Part shown: positions 1-7,700 of the stretch, one piece after another | How positions within the stretch are numbered: the first letter of the stretch is position 1 | How the letters are laid out: each line of letters opens with the position of its first letter | NCBI GenBank assembly: GCA_947504795.1 | Contig: CANNJG010000043.1 | Coordinates: forward strand, 1 to 11,706 | From: Legionellaceae bacterium | GTDB taxonomy: Bacteria; Pseudomonadota; Gammaproteobacteria; Legionellales; Legionellaceae | Length of the DNA: 11,706 nucleotides | Reading direction: 5' to 3' | The notes under the pieces: generated by a model | What the model was told of the DNA's origin: nothing | The model's input: only the letters and a program-made list of their open reading frames with translations | Databases searched by the model: none | Program-made: the position numbers and the translations under genes

Positions 1-355
1 ACTGCGGATCGGCATCATCCCAAATATTGCCCGACAAAGAAGCATTGCCAGTCGTGGCAACTGCAAGGCCTATTTGACCCTTCAGTTTTTCAAGCAGTAA
101 TTTTTGCATGCCTAAAAAAATCTCGCCATATATAAACGCGTGCGATGCGTGATTCGCTGCAAAGGTTTGTTCAGTATTAGGTGCCAAATAAAATGTTTGC
201 GTATTTCCCGCACTCTCCCAAGCCGGACCAACACTCAGTGTTACAACGCCTGATGACTTAAAAATTTCAGATAAATCCGAAGCAAATCCAAGTGGAGTGA
301 CTATTGTCAATGCAACCATGGGTAATAGATTATTTCGCCATTTTTCAAATGCCAT
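1..355 (-). CDS. Outer-membrane beta-barrel protein, N-terminal part (3' end outside window)
   Basis: The frame opens with ATG at 355 (complement) and runs off the left edge, giving 118 residues. The start is supported by AGGAAG (complement of 362-367) six bases upstream and by a promoter further up. The N-terminus has a positively charged stretch (MAFEKWRNN) followed by a hydrophobic core (LLPMVALTIVTPLGFA), a classical signal peptide likely cut after Ala25. The mature part alternates polar and hydrophobic residues (SGVVTLSVGPAWESAG, TQTFYLAPN, AFIYGEIFLGMQ, QIGLAVATTG), as in transmembrane beta-strands. From memory, this VTLSVGPAW...TQTFYL pattern belongs to small outer-membrane barrels expanded in Legionella and relatives. 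The role is presumably an outer-membrane structural or adhesion protein; the specific function is unknown. The signal peptide and export are well supported; the family name is less certain. Confidence 0.72.
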   Translation of the reverse strand, partial: MAFEKWRNNLLPMVALTIVTPLGFASDLSEIFKSSGVVTLSVGPAWESAGNTQTFYLAPNTEQTFAANHASHAFIYGEIFLGMQKLLLEKLKGQIGLAVATTGNASLSGNIWDDADPQ

Positions 356-399
356 TGTTATCTTCCTGACAGTTTTATGGTAATCGTCGAAGCGGAGAA

Positions 400-428
400 A
401 CTATATCAACAGTACGCAGTGAGAACAA
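400..428 (-). promoter_or_regulatory. Putative sigma70 promoter of the outer-membrane protein gene
   Basis: On the minus strand TTGTTC (complement of 423-428) is followed after 17 bases by TATAGT (complement of 400-405). Transcription would start near 393 and leave a leader of about 38 nt carrying the AGGAAG ribosome site. Spacing is ideal, but the -35 box is only a partial match. Assigned by eye. Confidence 0.45.
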
Positions 429-462
429 GAAAATTTTCACTCTGTATCTGCTGATGGCAGTA

Positions 463-492
463 TTGACAAAATTATTTGCTTGGGCGGATAAT
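463..492 (+). promoter_or_regulatory. Putative sigma70 promoter of the GH16 hydrolase gene
   Basis: A perfect -35 box TTGACA (463-468) is followed after 18 bases by GATAAT (487-492), one mismatch from TATAAT. Transcription would begin near 499, leaving a leader of about 45-50 nt before the start codons at 544/547. This promoter lies inside the longest possible reading frame (ATG at 454), which argues that the upstream ATG is not the translation start. Confidence 0.6.
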
Positions 493-509
493 CCCCAAGG
501 TTTAATCAG

Positions 510-541
510 CCTCCAATCTGGAGTTGATTGCTTCAGGGAGG
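510..541 (+). promoter_or_regulatory. 5' leader with possible Shine-Dalgarno-masking hairpin
   Basis: In the leader of the hydrolase mRNA, CTCCA (511-515) can pair with TGGAG (519-523) around a three-base loop. The overlapping CCTCC (510-514) is also exactly complementary to the ribosome-binding GGAGG (537-541). The two pairings are mutually exclusive, so the leader could in principle alternate between a masked and an exposed ribosome site. Each stem is only five base pairs, and such matches can arise by chance. Speculative. Confidence 0.2.
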
Positions 542-542
542 G
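536..542 (+). promoter_or_regulatory. Ribosome binding site deciding the GH16 start
   Basis: GGGAGGG precedes two consecutive ATG codons (544 and 547). From the GGAGG core (537-541) the spacer is 2 nt to ATG 544 and 5 nt to ATG 547, so 547 is the better start. The ATG at 454 has no comparable site and lies upstream of the promoter. Confidence 0.7.
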
Positions 543-546
543 AATG

Positions 547-1590
547 ATGAGTAAAGTGTGTAGTAGCGTGATGTTTTTTTTTGGTTTTGGATTGAGCCAA
601 GTGAGTTGGGCGAACAATCAAAGTTCTATATGTAGCTATCTTGATGATAATCGTTATGCATATTGTAGTGATGATGAGAGTTTGCTGGGTAGTGAAAATA
701 ATTTAAATAAATATTTTATGAAGTTTGATGGCTATCATGCGGGAAACAATGAGCGTCAAATGTATCGTCAAGGACAAGTTCATTGGGATGGTGCAGATAA
801 TATAGTCACACTGATTGCAGAACTTAAGACATCAGGTGCTTATCCTTTTACCTCAGGTGAAATTAAGACACAAGGCAAGTATGTTCTGACGCAAGATCAT
901 GAAAAAAAAGAGATTACACATGGCGCTATAGAAGTGACTGCGCAGATTCCATACGATTCTGGTCGATGGCCTGCTATATGGATGATGCCTGATTATGATG
1001 CTGCCCATGTTTGGCCAAGCGGGATGGAAATTGATATTTTAGAATTTATGCGACCCCCGTTTCCTGTTACAGGGACCATTCATTATGGTTTGGAAGGTAA
1101 AAATATTGCTACGGGCGCATCATGGAACTACAACAATAACGAAGATCTTCCGAATGCCCCTACACCGGCGACCCGGATAAATAATGATTGGCATAATTAT
1201 GGCTTGGAGTGGGATGTAGATCCGTCTCAAGCAAAGTTAACATGGTATTTTGATGGACAGCCTTTTTATCAAATTAACCTGCGTCATGAAAACGGCAGTT
1301 ATTCGGCAGAGATGTTAAACCCACGCACGGGTGAGAAAAAACCACTGATTTGTCAACCATGGACCAACCGTTGTCCTTCACAACCGAGTGGTGGTCATAT
1401 TTCTTTAGCGGAGGCCGCTTATCGATCTTTTAGAAATGGTTTTGCTTCAGGTTATTATTTAATTATAAATATGGCCATTGGCGGTAATGGCGTTAGTCCA
1501 GAACCCAGCACAGAGCCGGGTATTTTTCCTTATACAGAAATGAAAGTATCGCAGGTGCACCGCTACATTATTAGTGCGCGCGATTCTTAG
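547..1590 (+). CDS. Secreted family 16 glycoside hydrolase (laminarinase/beta-glucanase-like)
   Basis: From ATG 547 the product has 347 residues. The N-terminus (MSKVCSSVMFFFGFGLSQVSWA) is a signal peptide probably cut after Ala22, so the enzyme is exported. The catalytic signature of GH16 is intact: E161-I-D163-I-L-E166, where in this family the first Glu is the nucleophile and the last the acid/base. Other landmarks in order are WPAIWMMP (141-148), a conserved TIHYG with His179, HNYGLEW (216-222), WYFDGQPFY and NMAIGGN (308-314), all typical of a beta-jelly-roll laminarinase-type fold. GH16 enzymes cleave beta-1,3, beta-1,4 or mixed glucans and galactans; the exact substrate cannot be told from sequence. 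A Cys-containing insertion (PLICQPWTNRCP) lies between the last two motifs and may form a disulfide. The gene has its own promoter and is divergent from the outer-membrane protein gene. Oddities are a T9 run in the signal peptide and an A8 run at 902-909. Family assignment is firm; substrate is open. Confidence 0.93.
   Translation: MSKVCSSVMFFFGFGLSQVSWANNQSSICSYLDDNRYAYCSDDESLLGSENNLNKYFMKFDGYHAGNNERQMYRQGQVHWDGADNIVTLIAELKTSGAYPFTSGEIKTQGKYVLTQDHEKKEITHGAIEVTAQIPYDSGRWPAIWMMPDYDAAHVWPSGMEIDILEFMRPPFPVTGTIHYGLEGKNIATGASWNYNNNEDLPNAPTPATRINNDWHNYGLEWDVDPSQAKLTWYFDGQPFYQINLRHENGSYSAEMLNPRTGEKKPLICQPWTNRCPSQPSGGHISLAEAAYRSFRNGFASGYYLIINMAIGGNGVSPEPSTEPGIFPYTEMKVSQVHRYIISARDS
574..582 (+). repeat. 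T9 homopolymer run in signal-peptide coding sequence
   Basis: Nine consecutive T encode Phe10-Phe11-Phe12 of the hydrolase signal peptide. A one-base length change by replication or transcription slippage would shift the frame before the catalytic domain. The run is seen directly; any regulatory role is inference. Confidence 0.5.
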
Positions 1591-1611
1591 ATCTGAACAT
1601 AAAGTACCAAC

Positions 1612-1726
1612 GTAACTGCTCATCACAGACGTCATCCCGAGCGTAGCGGGGATCGCTTAACATTGAGCACAGTCCCATAAGCACTGAGATCCCTCGCTAC
1701 ACTCGGGATGACGTGCGAGCAGTTAC
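1612..1726. repeat. Long imperfect palindrome (REP/MITE-like dispersed repeat)
   Basis: The 195-bp gap between the hydrolase and the giant gene is largely one inverted repeat. The outer arms GTAACTGCT (1612-1620) and AGCAGTTAC (1718-1726) match over 9 bp. Main arms 1629-1654 and 1688-1714 match with one mismatch and one bulged base, and carry the core GTCATCCCGAG. Inner arms GCTTA (1655-1659) and TAAGC (1678-1682) extend the stem. From memory, GTCATCCCGAG...GGGATC palindromes are scattered as non-coding repeats in Legionellales and other bacterial genomes. Transcribed, it would fold into a very stable hairpin. No T-tract follows, so it is not a typical intrinsic terminator, although it may attenuate read-through or protect the mRNA end. 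The minus-strand reading frame across it (1632-1889) is not a gene. Confidence 0.8.
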
Positions 1727-1775
1727 AGTATTTCTTAATTACATCATCGTGCACGAATGATTTATATCGAATTAC

Positions 1776-1785
1776 GGAGTGGAAT
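1776..1785 (+). promoter_or_regulatory. Ribosome binding site of the giant YD protein gene
   Basis: GGAG (1776-1779) lies six bases before ATG 1786, which decides the start. The only upstream in-frame ATG before the stop at 1678-1680 is at 1708, inside the palindrome and without a ribosome site. I could not pick a convincing promoter between the palindrome and this site. Confidence 0.7.
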
Positions 1786-4700
1786 ATGCCTACAACGATT
1801 CTAACTTTAAAAGAACTGACGGATTTTGCGAAGACACATATAGTGCCAGTATCTCTTGGACAGGACTCTGCTTCGTATGAGGAAATCAAGTGGCCACTTA
1901 CATTGGTGTTTAAAGAGGTTGATGATGGTCTTATTTTTGACTTAAAAATGAAGGTAAAGAGGTATACAACCCTTGGAGCATCACCGGACGATGAAAGACC
2001 CTATCCCATTCGAGTTCCCTATACTTTTTTTAATTCTTTGATACCCCCCATGTGGGTGGAAAAGGCAAATGCTGAGTGTGTCACAGAGCCTGTTTTAGAA
2101 CGGCTAATAATAGCCCTATTTGATTTAGAGCACAAATCATTAGTTTTGACATCAGAGTTATTGGAGTTTCGCCGTAAAATTGCCGAAAAATATTTTAAGA
2201 ACGAAGATGTTGTCGAGAAATTACGAGCGACACGGTCGACTCTTGCGCAAGAATTGTTAGCCAGTTCTGTGCGCAGTTCGCAATGGGTGTGTGGGAGGTT
2301 GTTGCTAGAGCATGCTGATTTATTTGTTCCAGGCCAGACCATTGAGGGAGCAGCCAAGGCGTCATTATTATGCGACCTACTGGCATCGGCTTCAGACACA
2401 GCAGCCCACGATACACCCATTGCTGACTTTGTATTTCAGTGCTTCAGCGACGAGCTTTATAAAACACACGGGCAGGTGCCTCATTGGAGGCAGTCTGTTT
2501 TCAGTCAGCTATTTGATCATCCTCAGCAATTTTCAAGCGTGTTTGCGCGGCACCTGGCCATGATGCTGTCTGGAGAGTCCTGGGAACACGCTCCTGCGTG
2601 GCATGCCTGTCTTTTACCAGGGGGGGGGATTTCTGAGCGGTGCGCAGTATTTTATCTCGCCTCATTATCCAAAGCGTTGGCGACATCACAAGGCATCCAC
2701 GCATTACCGGCAGACATGGTTTCTGACATGGAGCGGGCATTGGTTGTACTACCAACGGTACCAGCAGCCACAGATGATTCAATGATACAGGCGTTGAGGC
2801 CATCTCTATCTCTGCAGCGGATTCAAGAGCTGCTTGGTTATTGCGATGTTCAAGCCATACCAGAAACGTCTCGCGCTGGGCTGCTAACATGCTGGATGCA
2901 GGACGCCACTACAAAAAACACGTTATTGGCAGCATTTTTCAACGACAAAGGGGCTTATGCGCTGGATTGGTTGGCAGAAATCACTCCTAGTAGCAAAATG
3001 GATGAAGCATGGCTTGACTCGTTGTTAGTAAACTACATTCAGGAAAAATACGCGGTACAAGCAGAAGGCGCAAAAGATTATGCAGCCATTCTGAGCGAGA
3101 TACCTCCTGCACCGTCCTTTCCGGTTTTTCAACGCATCCTATCGTTTGTGCGCCGTGCTGGGCAATTTGGCACTAGGGATAGCCAAGGGCGCATTATTAC
3201 ATACAGTATCCCTTTCCCAGGCCTGCTCCAGGATGCATTTCTCAAAAAATTCTCCCCTAATTATCTGGTGACGGCTATAGAGGCCAATGCGGTTACTCTA
3301 GGGGGTGGTGGGATTGAGGAGCATATGTTCGATCAAAATATGTTCTTAAATCCTGATCCAGATTTCTTCATTTATTCATTACTGAAGCCCCTGCTGACCA
3401 GCACCATCCGGCATAATGATTATTCTCGTGCTCAACAATTATTTCAACTATGTAGTTCGAACTTAAAAGGGCCTGATTTTTGGGCTGAAATATTAAAGCA
3501 AGTCAAGGAGCAGACAGAAGCGATACCTTCAAGCGAGTTTGTCTTGATGAACCCTGCATTGCTTGATTTAATCCACTTGGGTATGCGAAATGAGTCCGTT
3601 GAGATGAGGCCTGATATACTGCCTATCCTTGCCTCATTACTCATAGACTGCGAATCGCAAATACTCAGAGAGCTTAACGCTGCGACCGAGACCGCAACGT
3701 TAATGGACGATATACTGAAATACAAGGATATTGGACAAATGGTGGTCAATAAGAGCATCGAGCAAGGGTTCTTTGGCTTCCTAAATTGGCTGACGGCGGA
3801 GCAATTAAAGCAATATGCACAGAACAGTCAACCCAATGTGTTTGTGGAATTAGCCAAAAAAGATAAGCCAGTAGTGGAGATTGAAAGTGTAGCTGCATTG
3901 ATTTCTTTAATGCAGCCACGAACGGAAGACGTAACCACTTGCATTAAAAAGCAGCTATTACAACCTCGCCAAGAAGGTGAAGAGAGTGTGCTCTCAATGG
4001 CCATCGAAGCTGGGCTTTTGCATCGAAGCGATTTAGTTATTCTGTGTGGATTAAACAATGTATTAAATGGTTCCATGATAACGGCTCAGGCATTGAAAGC
4101 TTTGGTCGAGCAAAACCCATCACTTGGAACTCGTTACGAAGAGTTGTTAAGCAACGCTTCCCTGGAATACCGATGCGAATTTGCGCAACAGCTATTAGCG
4201 GATGAAACGTTTAATCCACTCCAGCATGCAGAGTTTTTTCAACTACTACTCGATGAACTACCGGCAATAGGAAAGCGGCCTTACGTGGAAGACGTATTTT
4301 TGAAAGCGCTGGCGCATACACTGGTGTTGGATTTTGTAAAAAACCAGAAGAGTACTCAGTATCAGAAGCTCATGCAGCATTCAGTGCTGACAGCCTTGAT
4401 GAAAGCCAAAGCGATGTGTTTTGATAAATTCATTCAAGCAAGTATTGCAGCGATAATAGGGGTGGACTTTCATGCAGCCAGCCCAAGTGAAATTGCGATT
4501 GAACACTCTGTAGCCCAAGCTGAGCAAATACTGCGAAACACAGAAGAGGACCCCTTACCAGAGGTTGACACACCACAGGTGATGGTGATTGGTGCGGACA
4601 CATTGCAAGACAGACCATTGATTTTTCGTCATCGAGAAGTCAAGACAACACGGTATGCTCTGCCGAATGAAGGGGGATTAACGAAAAAAGAAATCACGAT

Positions 4701-7700
4701 ATTTGATTGTACAGAAGGAGGCGCCCGCATTGCAGATAGTGAGTGTACGACCAGTATGGATATTTATCTTGATAAGACCTACACACTGATGATAAATGAG
4801 CAAGGATTCGCAAGTCTCTTATACAAATATGATGATATGTCACTGACCATCCAGTTTGGTCGTCGGTTATTAAATAGAGAAAAACTCTCAGTCACAGACT
4901 TTCCTCAGGCATTGTTTTTTGATAAAGAAGCGGCGTTTTCTGACACGGTGGTGTTGTGTCGTCAATTAGACCCACAAGGACAAGTATTAAAACAATGGGA
5001 GTATGCTTATCGACGCATTGACAATGCCTCTGTTTGGCTGGTAGATGCTGTGGCGGAAGTGAAGGAACAAGTGGCTTGGATTAAGACGGCACTCTCGTTT
5101 GAGACCATGACGGAACAATTAGCGCTGTTTACCAGTGTAATCTGCGACAGCGTAGAATACGATGCCATGAATCGTCCTTTGCAACGGGTGAGGCTTGTTT
5201 TAGCCCAACCTTTTATAGCACTCAAGACGCCAAAGCGCAGTGTAGAAGTGTATCAATATGAGAATGATGTTCTGAGCAACACCGATTTCTTCATCGGCAT
5301 GGGATTTGACCATTGTGCACTAGAAAGAGTGACACCCAAAAAAGCACCTGATGCGACACCAGACATCAATCAGACACCCAAAACAAAAGCGCTTAAGCAT
5401 GAACAAGGTGTGTGGTTTAACAAACAAACCATAAACGCCGAGCAAAGTATTTTTAAATATGTGGCAGTAAACCAAGAGGAACAAGTTTTAGCCGAATGGA
5501 TTTCCCATGAGAAAAATGAAACAGCACGTGTTTTTAATGAGTTTCGGGTATTTTATTATACACCGCTCTTAGAGGGTGTGTCGTATTTGTCCCGCGTGCT
5601 TGCGGTGCCGGCGGCGGCATTGTCTGCAGATTCAAGCATGGATGAGAATACCTGTTTGGCAGCGCTGCTTGATTTACGGAATACAAGAGCGAAACAAACA
5701 ACATGCCTACAACATGATTATCATTTGCGGGTATCACCGTACACTGAGCGTTCAATACTGCGACATGTGTTCAAAACTCCATCGGACACACAAGCTGGAT
5801 ATGTATGGTGTGAAGAATCGTTTGTTATCGATACTTCTGGAGAAGTGATTGCTTATCGGGACCCGACAGGAGAGAGATTTTCAGTGGTTTCGGGTACCAA
5901 TCAGATGGTGCCTGCTCATTCTACCTCTTATCAGTGGGACGCTGCCCATAAAGATAATCTTATTGCATCTCCGATACAACCTCCCATGCTGTTTTTACCT
6001 ACTGGGTATGATGTGAGCTTGGCAAACTTTATTCAGCCAGCGCAAGCCGTTCGTGTCATGATGTGTGCGTTACGCGCACATCTACAACGCATCCCTCAGT
6101 TGCCAGAGGATAGAAAAAAAGCACACGACAAATTGGATGAAGTAACACAGCAGGTCATTCAATTCACCAATGCCAACAATCGTCTGATTAGCGTTGAGTA
6201 TGAACAAGGCCGCATCAAGGCGATGGGCGATACGTCTTATGCGTACTATGCCAATGGACTACTCAAGCAAGCTACCAAGGGTCCGGAGGGCAAACAAATC
6301 ACCACCACTTATACCTATGATGCTCGCCAACAACTAATCCAAACAGTGGAAACACTGTCGGACGGTACGCAGAACACAACGGCTATCCATTACAATCTAC
6401 AACAACAAATCATCCAATACCGCGATGGCAATGGTTGCAATGCCTATCATTATTTTTATGATGACCAAGGGATGCCATTGGTGATAGTAGCGGAGTCTAG
6501 TAATCCGGATTTGGCGGCAGACGGTCACCCCGCTCTCTATATCGTTGAATGGATGAGGTACGATGCACACGGTCTGTTAACACGCGTGGAGGCGTCTTGG
6601 TTCCACGACGAGCATCGTTTGCCAGAAGCGGCCATACTCGAGCGCGTGAACGGTTGTGAGAAACGATGTTGCACTCAATATGCCGATTACCGCGGCTTAG
6701 TGGATGCAGTAGAACCACGTGTTACCACGGTTACTTATTTAAAGAAAGACATTTATAAGGTGTCCACGGTCTATTTTGACCCGGAACCCGCATCGACTGC
6801 TGAGCAAAAAGCGGTGATGAATCTGCTAGCGCGTGTGAAGCGGATAGAAAACAAATATTGCGATATGCGAGATAGGTTACTAGAGCAGCATAGTCAAGGT
6901 GAGCTAGATATGGGTACGGTCACTACTGAGCAATTACCGCCGCTGGAAGATGTGACCTTCACTTACGCAGCGACTGCGTTGTCTACCATGCGCGTGGTGG
7001 GTAAGTATGTAGAAAAACCATTGGATAAAATTTATTCTTTCAATACACCAACACCAGGCTGTGCGCCTGAAATAACGTTTGAGACGGGTGGACATGTTTA
7101 TGTATTGAAGCAGACGGTTAAATCTTGCGAGGAGATAATTGTCGAGTGTAAGCAGCCGGACTCGCATACTTATGGGTTGCTCCGACTTCCAGAAAACTTT
7201 AAAAGAAACTTTAATGGCTATAATGAACAGAAGCTGCCGGCAATCTTGGGTCATCAACCAGGCCTGGGTCAGCGGCATAATAAAACGTATGTTACCTGTG
7301 CCGATGAAGCGTACTATGTAGAAATCACAGATTCTGATGTAACGAAAACAAAGTTGGAGTTTCAGTCTCAGCAAGACCGAGATACGTTTAATGCTTTATT
7401 TTCTTCTGACTGGGATGGTACTTGGAAGACGTTTCAATACACAACAGCAGCACCAGAACATTTAAAAACAATCAGAAAATTAACCAATCATTTTCCAGGT
7501 GTTGGTATTACCACTACATTCACTGACACAGGCGAGGAGATAACCCAAAACTGGCACTTTGATAAAGAACTATTAGGCAGTGATTTCAAAGGTAGCTGGC
7601 GAACTGAGGCTGAACTCGGGATAGGTGCCTCCTTGTTGGCCATTGGCACTTTATTGTCTGAAATTGGGATTGGAGTGCCGATAGCCATTGCGGGTGCGGG

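Noticed and set aside
429..438. GAAAATTTTC palindrome between the divergent promoters as an operator
   Set aside because: A 10-bp AT-rich palindrome is expected by chance in such sequence and no second copy was seen.
454..546. N-terminal extension of the GH16 protein from ATG 454
   Set aside because: The best promoter (463-492) lies inside it, it has no ribosome site, and it would bury the signal peptide 31 residues inside the protein.
375..617. Minus-strand 80-codon frame between the divergent genes
   Set aside because: It overlaps both promoters and the hydrolase signal peptide and has no ribosome site or coding pattern.
1612..1726. Palindrome as an intrinsic terminator of the hydrolase gene
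   Set aside because: The stem is strong but very long, and no T-run follows the right arm; better explained as a dispersed repeat.
1708..1785. Upstream in-frame ATG at 1708 for the giant gene
   Set aside because: Lies within the palindrome arm and lacks a Shine-Dalgarno sequence, whereas ATG 1786 has GGAG at good spacing.
1632..1889. Minus-strand 85-codon frame
   Set aside because: It runs across the non-coding palindrome and antisense to the start of the giant gene; its C-terminal part is just the translated repeat.
2019..2420. Minus-strand 133-codon frame
   Set aside because: Entirely antisense to the giant gene, with no ribosome site or recognisable protein pattern; a shadow of the coding strand. 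The same holds for 2501-2890, 3444-3758 and 6934-7374.
2603..2785. Plus-strand 60-codon frame across the G9 run
   Set aside because: Not a separate gene; it is the frame the giant protein would enter after loss of one G. Used only to locate the OFF-state stop.
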